A DNA stretch of 64,000 nt from a virus, in IMG/VR virus record IMGVR_UViG_3300027782_000029, positions 1-64,000 of that record; one strand, given 5' to 3'. The position numbers and the translations under genes were made by a program. A model generated the notes under the pieces. It searched no databases. It was not told the origin of the DNA and saw only the letters and a program-made list of their open reading frames with translations. Shown one piece after another: positions 45,666-53,237 of the stretch (within the stretch, counting starts at the first letter, position 1; each line of letters starts with the position of its first letter).

Positions 45666-45789
45666 AATGTTCTATTAATGAACTTTTACACTTCATACAA
45701 TAATAATCTCTTGTATAAATAAAATCTTCTTCTTGGATGTAATACTCAATTACGTTTTGTAATTTTTCAAGACACCTTGGGCATTGCAT
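45616..45789 (-). CDS. 57-aa zinc-ribbon protein
   Basis: ATG 45789 to TAA 45616 encodes a small protein with two CxxC pairs (CPRC at residues 3-6 and CMKC at 31-34), a classic zinc ribbon. It fills the gap between two genes: three bases after one stop, and overlapping a likely start of the next. Nucleic-acid or protein binding is likely. Confidence 0.6.
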   Translation of the reverse strand: MQCPRCLEKLQNVIEYYIQEEDFIYTRDYYCMKCKSSLIEHFDERGLFRSEWIDFNV

Positions 45790-45792
45790 TTA

Positions 45793-46203
45793 CTACCTGT
45801 CCATTAATATTTCACTTAAGCTTTTTTGAAGCTTTTCAACTATTTCAATATTAGTTCCAGCATTAGTAAAAAGACCAATCTCTCTCATTTGGTCAGCTGT
45901 CAAAGAAGAGTTCATAATATATCTTGCGCCTTTGCATATATCGCAATAGTTTTCTCTATCATCGCTTGCACAGATACATGGGTCTATTATGCTAAAGAAC
46001 TCCAAAGCTTTTGCAATATCATACCATCTTGCTTTAAAAGATTTTTTTGTTTGCTCTTTATAAGCCCTAAGCTTTGCTTGATCTGAGGAAAGTAATGTTC
46101 CCATATCAAGTGCTTGTTTCATCAATTCTGTAATAGTTTTATATAAAAAGTTTGGCAATTCAAAATCGCCATTTTCATTAATAAAATTTTTCCAATCATT
46201 CAT
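45793..46203 (-). CDS. Cys-rich protein, unknown
   Basis: A 136-aa protein with a C-x-C and CDICKG cluster (about residues 74-92), probably metal-binding, within an otherwise helical chain. It is flanked by the zinc-ribbon gene and the basic Gly-rich genes in the same orientation. The cluster has the CDIC type of a zinc finger. Function unknown. Confidence 0.6.
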   Translation of the reverse strand: MNDWKNFINENGDFELPNFLYKTITELMKQALDMGTLLSSDQAKLRAYKEQTKKSFKARWYDIAKALEFFSIIDPCICASDDRENYCDICKGARYIMNSSLTADQMREIGLFTNAGTNIEIVEKLQKSLSEILMDR

Positions 46204-46235
46204 AACATTTCACATCTTTCTTATTATAAAAGTAA

Positions 46236-46559
46236 TTAGGCGTTTCTTCCAGACCCTTGCGCAGTTCTTGGTGGCTTATAAGAGTTACCTCTTCTTGATC
46301 GACTATGAATTGCCCCAAGTCCTCCAACCGCAGCTCCAACTCTTGCTATGCCCTGGCTTCTTTGTCTAGAACGTATTGCAGCGTTGCGTATAAAATCTCC
46401 ACCAGGTGTGCCTCCTGCATTAGTTATCATTTCTGCCATTTTAGTAGCTCTGCCTATATGTGTAGCAGCTTTTCTTCCAGGTTCACTGCCAAACAAATAT
46501 TTAGCAGCCCTTTCAGAATCCATAAACAAAGCTTTTCCAACTATACCTCTCATACCCAT
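46236..46559 (-). CDS. Small basic Gly/Arg-rich protein
   Basis: A 107-aa basic protein with a GAAVGGLGAI hydrophobic stretch and a C-terminus rich in Arg, Ser and Gly (SRSRRGNSYKPPRTAQ). The composition suggests nucleic-acid or membrane binding in the virion. It is one of a tandem series with similar composition (40822 and 46569). Not a recognised family. Confidence 0.5.
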   Translation of the reverse strand: MGMRGIVGKALFMDSERAAKYLFGSEPGRKAATHIGRATKMAEMITNAGGTPGGDFIRNAAIRSRQRSQGIARVGAAVGGLGAIHSRSRRGNSYKPPRTAQGSGRNA

Positions 46560-46568
46560 AATAATCTC

Positions 46569-46787
46569 CTAGTACTTGTACATTCCAGTAGGTCTTCCAG
46601 CAGTTTTGCTGACGCCCTTACCTCTTCTGCCACTGGTAACAAATTTAGCTGTAGCTAGTGCACCAGCTCCCATCATTCCAGCTTTATATGGATGACCCAT
46701 TGCATATTTAGCAACTTTGCTAGATGCAAACTTGCCTTTCTTTGCTGCTGCTGCTGCTCCGCCTACGGCTCCGCTACTCATATGCAC
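46569..46787 (-). CDS. Small basic Ala/Gly-rich protein
   Basis: A 72-aa protein (start may be the second ATG two codons in), with an AVGGAAAAAKKGKF segment, a hydrophobic MMGAGALATAKF stretch and a basic tail. It follows a TACTATA element and AGGAG, so it may be the first gene of a late transcript. Probably a small DNA- or membrane-interacting virion protein. Confidence 0.5.
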   Translation of the reverse strand: MHMSSGAVGGAAAAAKKGKFASSKVAKYAMGHPYKAGMMGAGALATAKFVTSGRRGKGVSKTAGRPTGMYKY

Positions 46788-46812
46788 TCCTATATTTATA
46801 GTTATATCTTTA

Positions 46813-46819
46813 TATAGTA
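46813..46819 (-). promoter_or_regulatory. TACTATA element before the late structural block
   Basis: TACTATA on the minus strand 26 bases before the start at 46787, inside an AT-rich gap. Candidate late promoter -10 element. A nearby ATAGTTAT / ATAACTAT inverted repeat flanks it. Confidence 0.3.
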
Positions 46820-46826
46820 GCCATAA

Positions 46827-47891
46827 CTATTTAGTTACGTCCAATTTCTTTTGTGGTTTTTCAATTTCAAATTTAAAAGAGTTATTCTCAAACCCTATAT
46901 GAAAGGTAGTTCCTTTTGGCATGGGGGATGAAATAAGGGTATCAGCTATTAGATTCTCAATACCTTCTCTTCTGACTTGAGATAAGCCTCTCGCACCTTT
47001 TATGGTGTCAATACCTTTTTCTATTAAAGCTTGAATTACTTCATCTGTATATTCAACTTGATAGCCTTTTTTAGAAAGTTTATCTATGACTATCGACATT
47101 TCAATTCTTGCAATTTTTTCACAATCAATTTCAGACAAAAAATTAAATATTACAATTTTATCAATTCTATTTAAAAATTCTGGTTTAAATTGCTTCTTAA
47201 TAGCATCGTTTGTATTTCTTTCAATTATAGACCTATTTGGTATTATCTTAGTCCCTAGCTTGTAGGATATGTCCCTATTGAAGCCTGTGCCACTCGATAG
47301 TAGGTGATCGCTAGTTTTGTCGTTTCCAAGATTGGTGGTCATTATTATTATTGTATTTTTAAAGTTAACCACTTCACCTTTAGCATCTGTTAGGATGCCA
47401 TCGTCGAAAACCCTAAGAAAGGTGTTCCAGATATCTGGATGTGCTTTTTCAACCTCGTCAAGCAATACGACAGTTGAAGGATTTTGCTTTACTAGATTAA
47501 CTAGCTGACCACCTTCGTCATGACCAATATAGCCAGGAGGGGAACCTATTAGCTTTTGGTTCTCGTGTTTATGTTGAAATTCCCCACAATCAATTCTTAC
47601 CATTGGATATTCGTTTCCAAATAGATATTTATGAAGAGAGTTAGCAAGATGCGTTTTTCCGACACCAGAAGAACCGGCAAATAATAAAACACCTAATGGT
47701 CTATCCTCATCACCTAAGCCTACTTGAGATCTCTTAAGAGAACTAACTATAGCATCTATAGCTGGATCTTGACCTATAACAGAAGTCTTTAAATAGTTTT
47801 CTAATCCAAGAAACTTTTGTCTTGCAATTGGCTTTGGTTTCTTTATAGCATCTTTTTTCTTAGCTGGAAATGGATAATCGTCCATATCCAT
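46827..47891 (-). CDS. ClpA/B-type AAA+ ATPase with a single (D2-like) module
   Basis: A 354-aa protein equivalent to only the second ATPase module of ClpB/ClpA: Walker A GSSGVGKT (73-80), pore loop GYIG (120-123), Walker B VVLLDEVEKAHP (141-152), sensor 1 TTN (185-187), an FLNRID arginine-finger motif and a C-terminal small domain with KGARGL. There is no N-domain, D1 or zinc finger, and no obvious ClpP tripeptide. It could unfold or remodel phage proteins. The gene opens the late block and overlaps the preceding gene by 32 bases. Confidence 0.85.
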   Translation of the reverse strand: MDMDDYPFPAKKKDAIKKPKPIARQKFLGLENYLKTSVIGQDPAIDAIVSSLKRSQVGLGDEDRPLGVLLFAGSSGVGKTHLANSLHKYLFGNEYPMVRIDCGEFQHKHENQKLIGSPPGYIGHDEGGQLVNLVKQNPSTVVLLDEVEKAHPDIWNTFLRVFDDGILTDAKGEVVNFKNTIIIMTTNLGNDKTSDHLLSSGTGFNRDISYKLGTKIIPNRSIIERNTNDAIKKQFKPEFLNRIDKIVIFNFLSEIDCEKIARIEMSIVIDKLSKKGYQVEYTDEVIQALIEKGIDTIKGARGLSQVRREGIENLIADTLISSPMPKGTTFHIGFENNSFKFEIEKPQKKLDVTK

Positions 47892-48309
47892 CTTTTTGTT
47901 TCCGATTCTTCTTAAAGTTTTTTAAAGAATCAAGAAAAGCTTTTGAAAAATCATCATCTTCATTAGAGTCATCTTCCTTATCCGCCATTGGTGGGCCATA
48001 AGATAAAGCTACCCATGAGTCGACATCTAGCCCAGGGTTAAGCATTATGCATCCTGTGTATAGTGCGTCTAAACAAGATTCAGCTGCTCTGCGTGACATT
48101 AGTCTAAGAGACTCTGTTATATCACCTTTTAAGTTAAAAATAAAATTCTCTATAATAGACTTACGGTAGAGAATATAGTATTCACTCTCACTTTTGTCGT
48201 CTTTTGAAAAAGAAAGTGATTCAAGAAATGTTTGAACATCTTCTGGCTCTAGCACTTTGAACTTAACAAATGTTGCTAGTTCAGGCATATATATTTGATA
48301 TATTCTCAA
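47860..48309 (-). CDS. Unknown protein at the head of the late operon
   Basis: A 149-aa protein; the start may be ATG 48288 (MPELATF). Helical middle, acidic patch (about 111-123), basic C-terminus. It overlaps the ClpB-like gene by 32 bases, so its product may be a partner or adaptor of that ATPase. No family recognised. Confidence 0.55.
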   Translation of the reverse strand: MRIYQIYMPELATFVKFKVLEPEDVQTFLESLSFSKDDKSESEYYILYRKSIIENFIFNLKGDITESLRLMSRRAAESCLDALYTGCIMLNPGLDVDSWVALSYGPPMADKEDDSNEDDDFSKAFLDSLKNFKKNRKQKDGYGRLSISS

Positions 48310-48310
48310 G

Positions 48311-48370
48311 TTGACTCACACTTCTATTTAAATATAGTTATATAGTAACTATAAAAATAAATTGAGTCAA
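48311..48370 (-). promoter_or_regulatory. Nested inverted repeats upstream of the late genes
   Basis: TTGACTCA (48311-48318) and TGAGTCAA (48363-48370) form a perfect 8-bp inverted repeat around a second one, TATAGTTA / TAACTATA (48333-48353). The minus strand also carries TACTATA at 48347-48341. The arrangement suggests a binding site for a late regulator over a promoter. Confidence 0.4.
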
Positions 48371-48461
48371 TGCTTACCTGTATCAGGGTACGCTTTTATT
48401 ATTGACTTGCCTGGATAAGTATCAACTAACGGATAGACGATAGCTTCTCTCTCTAATATCC

Positions 48462-48492
48462 AGTATACCACTACTGTCAAGTGGTTTGTCAA
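48462..48492 (-). promoter_or_regulatory. Sigma-70-like promoter for the late operon
   Basis: TTGACA at 48492-48487 and TATACT at 48467-48462 on the minus strand, spacer 19 bases. A second TTGACA at 48480-48475 lies between them and may be an operator or a chance repeat. The promoter overlaps the 3' end of the 48494 gene and points to the late genes. Confidence 0.45.
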
Positions 48493-48493
48493 C

Positions 48494-48685
48494 TCAATCG
48501 TCAATAATATCTTCTATTGCAGGATGTGGTTCCATGCAGGGTCCAGACATTGCCCAATACGCTACTAAATCATGAGGGGTGTTAAATCTCTTCTTTAGTA
48601 AAATTAAAGCACGTTGAAAGTCTGTATTTATTTCTGCTCTGTTTTCCACTTTTGTCCTTTTTGTCGTGATATACTTGCGACTCAA
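48494..48685 (-). CDS. 63-aa basic protein, unknown
   Basis: A short protein with a basic N-terminal third and a DFQRALILLKKRF amphipathic helix. It begins at the strand switch, inside an inverted repeat that may control it. A small regulator is possible, but no DNA-binding motif is clear. Confidence 0.5.
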   Translation of the reverse strand: MSRKYITTKRTKVENRAEINTDFQRALILLKKRFNTPHDLVAYWAMSGPCMEPHPAIEDIIDD

Positions 48686-48694
48686 TTATATCAC
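48666..48694. promoter_or_regulatory. Operator-like inverted repeat at the strand switch
   Basis: GTGATATA (48666-48673) and TATATCAC (48687-48694) are perfect inverted repeats, 13 bases apart, between divergent genes. A TATAAT on the minus strand (48690-48685) and a TATACT on the plus strand (48670-48675) lie within it, so a bound regulator could control both directions. Confidence 0.5.
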
Positions 48695-48709
48695 AAGGAC
48701 CAATTTATT

Positions 48710-48880
48710 ATGGCAAAAATGACAGATGACGCAGTGCTACTAAAGAAACTATATGCTCTTTTAGAAGTTGTCAAAAAAGAAACGTTAGGTGCTGACTATC
48801 AAAGACGCCTTGAAATGAAAGACGTACAAGCTAAGATAGAAGAAAAGATACTATCAATGCGCATGACTACAGATGCCTAA
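48710..48880 (+). CDS. 56-aa charged helical protein
   Basis: Best start is ATG 48710 (AAGGA upstream), giving MAKMTDDAVLLKKL and onward, a charged amphipathic helical protein. It precedes recA by 50 bases and is read in the same direction. Unknown function; a DNA-metabolism accessory role is possible. Confidence 0.55.
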   Translation: MAKMTDDAVLLKKLYALLEVVKKETLGADYQRRLEMKDVQAKIEEKILSMRMTTDA

Positions 48881-48930
48881 CTATGGTATCATTATGTCTA
48901 TACATAAAACGAAAGTAGGATCCACTACAT

Positions 48931-49905
48931 ATGGACGAATCAAAACAACTTGAACTAGCCATTGCTCAAATAGAAAAGCAATTCGGTGCTGGTTCAGTAA
49001 TGAGATTAGGTTCTTCAGATTTTGAATCTTGGCCAGCTGTGCCAACAGGTGCATTGTCATTAGATAGAATCTTAGGTATTGGCGGTTTGCCAAGAGGTCG
49101 TGTAGTAGAAATCTATGGTCCAGAATCTTCTGGTAAATCAACTCTTGCTTTATCTGTTGTAGCACAGGCTCAAAAGATGGGTCTCCGTTGTGCTTACATT
49201 GATGCAGAGCATGCACTTGACCCAGTTTATATGCAAGCCTTGGGCGTTGATCTAGACGAACTGCTATTGGCTCAGCCAGACTACGGCGAGCAAGGACTAG
49301 AGATTGTTGACAAGCTTATTAGAACTGGTGAGATTGGCGTTATAGTTGTTGACTCAGTTGCTTCACTGATTCCTAAGGCAGAGCTAGAAGGCGAGATGGA
49401 GTCCGCTCAGATGGGTCTACAAGCCCGTATGATGGCCAAAGCAATGCGTAAGCTAGTTGGGCTAGCTAATCAGCATAAAACTCTTATTATCTTCATTAAT
49501 CAATTAAGAAGCAAGATTGGCATTATGTTTGGTAATCCTGAAACCACCCCTGGTGGCATGGCACTTAAGTATGCTTGTTCTGTTCGTATTGACATCCGCA
49601 AGAAGGAAGACATCAAGGATAAGACAGGCAATGCTGTAGGCATTGTTTCTAAGGTTAAGATAATTAAAAATAAGATGGCACCCCCAATGAAGATTACTGA
49701 GTTCTCTATCATATATGGAACTGGCATCGACCAGTATGGATGTGTGCTAGACGTTGCAATCGCAGATGGCTTGTTTACTCAAAAGGGTGCATGGATCTAT
49801 TACGGTGGAGAACTATTCGCACAAGGTAGAGAAAATGCACTTACGCAGCTGCGTGACAACGCTGAACTTTTTGAAGAAGTTAAGAAACAGCTAAACAATG
49901 CCTGA
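48931..49905 (+). CDS. recA: RecA recombinase
   Basis: A 324-aa RecA with all core motifs: the GPESSGKST Walker A at 63-71, YIDAEHALD, VVDSVASLIPKAELEG containing Walker B, a FINQLRSKIG motif at the start of L2, and PETTPGGMALKY. It is slightly shorter than bacterial RecA because the C-terminal acidic tail is short. It mediates strand exchange in phage recombination and repair. A downstream zinc-ribbon gene overlaps its stop. Confidence 0.97.
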   Translation: MDESKQLELAIAQIEKQFGAGSVMRLGSSDFESWPAVPTGALSLDRILGIGGLPRGRVVEIYGPESSGKSTLALSVVAQAQKMGLRCAYIDAEHALDPVYMQALGVDLDELLLAQPDYGEQGLEIVDKLIRTGEIGVIVVDSVASLIPKAELEGEMESAQMGLQARMMAKAMRKLVGLANQHKTLIIFINQLRSKIGIMFGNPETTPGGMALKYACSVRIDIRKKEDIKDKTGNAVGIVSKVKIIKNKMAPPMKITEFSIIYGTGIDQYGCVLDVAIADGLFTQKGAWIYYGGELFAQGRENALTQLRDNAELFEEVKKQLNNA

Positions 49906-50062
49906 TAGTAAAAAGGGAATTGTAGTGGAACCGTGTACTGAATGTCCGGTTCCAACAAATTTTATAATTAAAAACCTCCCAGTTGATGACGCCGGCAGAC
50001 AGAGATGTGGTGTTGAGTGCAGAGAGTGTGGAGACAAATGGACGGAGATTACAGATGAATGA
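49898..50062 (+). CDS. 54-aa zinc-ribbon protein
   Basis: ATG 49898 overlaps the end of recA. The product has CTEC (13-16) and CGVECREC (37-44), with spacing typical of zinc ribbons. The stop overlaps the next start by eight bases, which supports coupled translation. A DNA-binding accessory role is likely. Confidence 0.65.
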   Translation: MPDSKKGIVVEPCTECPVPTNFIIKNLPVDDAGRQRCGVECRECGDKWTEITDE

Positions 50063-50387
50063 ATTTGAAGAAGCAGAATACGAAAAGTATCTTAGTCAAT
50101 GGGAGACAGAGTTCTCATCACGCAAAAACGTAGATAAGAGAATCAAGGACTTTCAGAACTTTGAGATCAAGGTTCCTAAGGCTAACTCTGAGATAGCTTA
50201 TTACCTTAAAGAGTATAACGATTTTGCGCAACAAAAAAAGAACAGTAAGGTTTATGACTGGGCTAAAGAAGCTCCTGAACAAACAGATGCTGAGATTTTT
50301 ATAGAGAAGGCTGAAGATCTTGTGGAAAACATTCACAACGCTCTTCAAGATCTTTTAGAGTTTCTATACGATAAATACGACGTCTAA
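50055..50387 (+). CDS. Acidic helical protein, unknown
   Basis: The likely start is ATG 50055 (MNEFEEAEYEKYL), 110 aa. The chain is charged and helical throughout, with several Lys/Glu segments, and no cysteine. It is translationally coupled to the zinc-ribbon gene. Function unknown. Confidence 0.6.
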   Translation: MNEFEEAEYEKYLSQWETEFSSRKNVDKRIKDFQNFEIKVPKANSEIAYYLKEYNDFAQQKKNSKVYDWAKEAPEQTDAEIFIEKAEDLVENIHNALQDLLEFLYDKYDV

Positions 50388-50411
50388 GTTACTATAAAGA
50401 TGTAAACAAAA

Positions 50412-50447
50412 ACCCGCCTAATTTTTTTCGGGTCAAATATTTTTTTT
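50412..50447 (+). terminator. Intrinsic terminator after the recA group
   Basis: ACCCG (50412-50416) pairs with CGGGT (50429-50433), and a run of eight T residues follows at 50440-50447. A plus-strand TACTATA at 50390-50396 lies just upstream. The loop is long, so the terminator is of moderate strength. Confidence 0.5.
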
Positions 50448-50475
50448 AAAATAAACCACAGAGGGGTAGTGTCTC

Positions 50476-50778
50476 ATGGATTCATTTAGAGAATTATTAA
50501 ACGAAATACTCCAAAACATCCAAGCTAGCAAGGATCAGGCGACGCTTGACGAGTTCTACGAGTCAACTGCTCACAGTGACCTAATTGCCACGTTTCATAC
50601 ACGCAGTGACAGTATGGTGGTCGTTTCTATGTTTGACATTGACCAATGGTCGCTTATCTCAGACATGGCTGCTTTTATGGGAAAATCCACAGAAGAAATT
50701 ATAGAAGAGTTAGATCCTTCTAGCCCCAACATTATGGTGATGAAGCCAGAAGACCTACCTAACTTTGGTGAACTCTAA
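50476..50778 (+). CDS. 100-aa acidic protein, unknown
   Basis: An acidic protein with an N-terminal amphipathic helix and a VVVSMFDIDQW strand in the middle. It ends four bases inside the convergent gene's end. The GAGGGG ribosome site lies 10 bases upstream. No family recognised. Confidence 0.6.
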   Translation: MDSFRELLNEILQNIQASKDQATLDEFYESTAHSDLIATFHTRSDSMVVVSMFDIDQWSLISDMAAFMGKSTEEIIEELDPSSPNIMVMKPEDLPNFGEL

Positions 50779-51329
50779 ACGTATCTAATAATAGCTGGAA
50801 CGTTATCTAAGTATGTTCTTTCGTACGTCTGGTACAAAAGACACCCAAACACTTCTTGAGCCACTCTATTTGACATGTGTGCTGGAAGCTTAGTCTTGAT
50901 GTACTCATTAACCTCTGCTCCTTCTATGTCCAACATTTTATATTCTGGTTTAGTATAAAAATTATAAATAGAACAATGATCTAAGATTGGTTCATATTTA
51001 GACGGTGAGTATAGATTGTTGATAAAAACAGCTGCATCAAATTTGAATCCGTGATTTAAATATAGATCCATAACAACTCTACAATCATTTCCTATACCTA
51101 TAAAAATTAATTTATCTGTCTGTATGGTATTCATGTATGTAAGTTGTTTTGCTAGTTTTTTAGCTGTTTTTTTATACGTTTTATTATCTTTACATTGATC
51201 AAATAATAATACTAGGTGATCATTAGTTATTGTACCTAGGAGAGATCTATCTATCTTCCATGGAGCCTTTGTTCTAAATAACTTCTCTGAGCCAACCAGT
51301 ATGTTATTAGGCATTGTATCTATATTCAT
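50775..51329 (-). CDS. Alpha/beta protein, unknown
   Basis: The start is placed at ATG 51329 (MNIDTM), 20 bases after the preceding stop, giving 184 aa; longer starts overlap the upstream gene. A strand-loop KLIFIGIGNDCRVV near residue 75 resembles a Rossmann or nucleophile-elbow strand, and a C-terminal helix-rich region follows. A hydrolase-like fold is possible; catalytic residues are not evident. It overlaps the convergent 50476 gene by four bases. Confidence 0.5.
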   Translation of the reverse strand: MNIDTMPNNILVGSEKLFRTKAPWKIDRSLLGTITNDHLVLLFDQCKDNKTYKKTAKKLAKQLTYMNTIQTDKLIFIGIGNDCRVVMDLYLNHGFKFDAAVFINNLYSPSKYEPILDHCSIYNFYTKPEYKMLDIEGAEVNEYIKTKLPAHMSNRVAQEVFGCLLYQTYERTYLDNVPAIIRYV

Positions 51330-51348
51330 TTGTGATGGTCTTTTCTTC

Positions 51349-51618
51349 TTAGTAGTTGTAATCGTCGAATCCGTAGTTATCGGAGTCGTAGGTCTCATAG
51401 CTTGAGTCAGCAAATCTATCGAAGCCTCCTATGGAGATTGACTCCATGAGCTCTTCTATGTCATCTTTAGCATTAAAGGCATATAGGTCTTCTGGGTCAA
51501 ACAGTGGATCTTTTGTTTCTTTTGGCATTTGGATTATCTCCTTGGTTATGTCTTGTTTTTCTTTCGCCGGCCTTTCCGACTTGGTAGAAAATCTACCACA
51601 CATCTTCCTACATAACAA
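51349..51618 (-). CDS. Acidic Tyr/Asp-tailed protein, unknown
   Basis: An 89-aa protein (start may be ATG 51603, giving MCGRFSTKS) with a basic N-terminal half and a strongly acidic C-terminus rich in Asp, Tyr and Gly (YETYDSDNYGFDDYNY). Such tails occur in DNA-mimic or regulatory proteins, but no family is recognised. Confidence 0.45.
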   Translation of the reverse strand: MLCRKMCGRFSTKSERPAKEKQDITKEIIQMPKETKDPLFDPEDLYAFNAKDDIEELMESISIGGFDRFADSSYETYDSDNYGFDDYNY

Positions 51619-51827
51619 CCTATAGGGGTGAAATATCTAGGAAAAATTTTTGAGGGCAAAGTGTTTCACTAAAGATGTCTCAACCTATATACACGTATAT
51701 AAAAATTCATATACTATGGAAATATAGGAAAATTTTCAGGGTGGTACCTATGGATATATGTGTGTCCACAGACCTTTAACATGCCCACCCGGGTATGGGG
51801 TCTAACAAACAGGAAAGGTTCAGTAAC
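51619..51827. promoter_or_regulatory. Divergent control region before terC
   Basis: A 209-base gap between divergent genes. It contains a 16-base palindrome, TATATAC-AC-GTATATA, at 51686-51701, AT-rich tracts and a TATGGGG variant at 51794. The ribosome site for terC (AGGAAAGG) is at the right end. It looks like a two-way promoter with an operator; no clear -35/-10 pair was identified. Confidence 0.45.
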
Positions 51828-52568
51828 ATGAGCAACAACATTAAGAAGAGCATCATTATGGTGCTTGGAGGAGTACTCTTCGGATTCTTCTTTCTCATCA
51901 CAAAGGGAACAGAAGCATTCGTACAGTACGAAACAGCATTTACACTTGAGAAGCTCTTGAGTGTAGATAACCTTGCCGTTATGGCTGCTATCTTCACTGC
52001 ATTTAAGGCAGACGAGAAGATGCAACATAGGGCATTGAATTGGGGTATTACTGGAGCAGTAGTATTCCGTATCCTATTCATCATGCTAGGTGCTGAGGCA
52101 CTTGAGCGTTTCTCCTTCATGAATCTTGTATTTGGCGGCCTATTGGTCTTCAGTGCATACAAGATGCTAGGTGGAGAAGATAGTCACAACGAAGAGCCTG
52201 CTATGGTAGCAAGGATTAAGCGTATTGCACCCAACATGCCCATGATTATTATGGTCATTGTTGCAGTGGAATTAACTGACATTCTATTTGCTATTGATAG
52301 CGTGCCTGCAGTACTGTCTGTAACTGATGATCGTATGATTGCCATTACAAGCAACATAGCTGCAGTACTAGGTCTTCGTGCACTATTCTTCGTATTGAAG
52401 GATGGTATGGATAAGATCAAGTACCTCAACCAGACACTGGCTGTAGTACTTGCCTTTGTTGGATTCAAGATGGTAGCCCATACTTGGATTCACATCGGTA
52501 CCCTTACCAATGTAGCTATCATTGCGGTTATATTCGCAGTAGGTGTCTTTGCTTCTTTAAGGAAGTAA
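51828..52568 (+). CDS. terC: TerC family integral membrane protein
   Basis: Start ATG 51828 gives 246 aa. Multiple membrane spans carry the TerC signature: an acidic LLSVDNLAV motif in the second span region and ELTDILFAIDSVPAVLSVTDDRM in a later span, followed by SNIAAVLGLRALFF. In bacteria TerC-like proteins export manganese and supply Mn2+ to secreted enzymes, and some give tellurite resistance. In a phage it may protect the host metal balance during infection. The gene is highly intact and ends with a terminator of the module family at 52581. Confidence 0.88.
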   Translation: MSNNIKKSIIMVLGGVLFGFFFLITKGTEAFVQYETAFTLEKLLSVDNLAVMAAIFTAFKADEKMQHRALNWGITGAVVFRILFIMLGAEALERFSFMNLVFGGLLVFSAYKMLGGEDSHNEEPAMVARIKRIAPNMPMIIMVIVAVELTDILFAIDSVPAVLSVTDDRMIAITSNIAAVLGLRALFFVLKDGMDKIKYLNQTLAVVLAFVGFKMVAHTWIHIGTLTNVAIIAVIFAVGVFASLRK

Positions 52569-52580
52569 GGACAATAAGAT

Positions 52581-52664
52581 TACCCTTGGGGACTTTGGTC
52601 CTCAGGGGTTTTCTTTTTATGGGTAGGTCTTAGACCTTTAACTACTGTACCTGTACATACAGTA
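52581..52664 (+). promoter_or_regulatory. Module 1: terminator, TATGGGTA, leader hairpin
   Basis: A strong hairpin (CCCTTGGGGAC / GTCCTCAGGGG) with T-tract ends terC. TATGGGTA follows at 52618-52625, then TTAGACC, then a TACTGTA / TACAGTA hairpin at 52643-52664. The start of the next gene is 93 bases further on. The terminator is nearly identical to that of module 5. Confidence 0.6.
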
Positions 52665-52757
52665 GATCGCTACGCATTTACCTTACCCAAGGGCAACTTG
52701 TAAGCATAGTCATACATGACAATCATGTGTGCAATTACCATACTTCTAGGAGGAGTC

Positions 52758-53135
52758 ATGGAAACACAACAAACACAGAAGGATTTGTACCCCTTCATTT
52801 CAATCATCCTGTCTCTCATGGAGGGCAATCTTGAATTCAAGAAAGCTGTCTGTGGAGATGTGCAATCTTACTTCGTGTTCGAAGAAGAGAGCATTCACGG
52901 TGTTGGTGCTGTAGTTCGCTACATGTACGTTGCACGTCAGGATGGTAAAACACTTGCCGAGTTGGTTGGACCTATAATGTTCAATCCAGCTTTCATCTTG
53001 CAGATCATTGCTCAAATGAAGAATGATCCAGAGATGGGGCACAGTGGAAAGGGCAACATCTGGGATTGGTCAGGTGTTCAACAGCATCCTGACTTGAACA
53101 GTCAAGTGCGGCCCACTATCAGCTGGAATAAGTAA
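52758..53135 (+). CDS. Unknown protein in the module region
   Basis: ATG 52758 with AGGAGG immediately upstream gives 125 aa. Two hydrophobic segments (near 12-21 and 85-92) within an alpha/beta chain; His and Met residues in the C-terminal half. No motif recognised. It is a single-gene unit flanked by modules 1 and 2. Confidence 0.6.
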   Translation: METQQTQKDLYPFISIILSLMEGNLEFKKAVCGDVQSYFVFEEESIHGVGAVVRYMYVARQDGKTLAELVGPIMFNPAFILQIIAQMKNDPEMGHSGKGNIWDWSGVQQHPDLNSQVRPTISWNK

Positions 53136-53155
53136 CCAGTAAAACAATAAGAAGA

Positions 53156-53214
53156 ACCTCAGTCGTACAGGACTGGGGTTTTTCTTTTATGGGTAGATAC
53201 TAGACAACAAGTCT
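53156..53214 (+). promoter_or_regulatory. Module 2: terminator, TATGGGTA, leader hairpin
   Basis: CCTCAGTC / GACTGGGG hairpin plus T-tract, TATGGGTA at 53188-53195, then AGAC-AACAA-GTCT at 53202-53214, a four-base-pair hairpin just before the next ribosome site. Confidence 0.55.
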
Positions 53215-53237
53215 GGGCCCTAATGATTGGAGAAATC

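Noticed and set aside
46793-46800. T4-type late promoter TATAAATA
   Set aside because: An exact match occurs here and in two other gaps, but the AT content makes it expected by chance. TACTATA has better positional recurrence.
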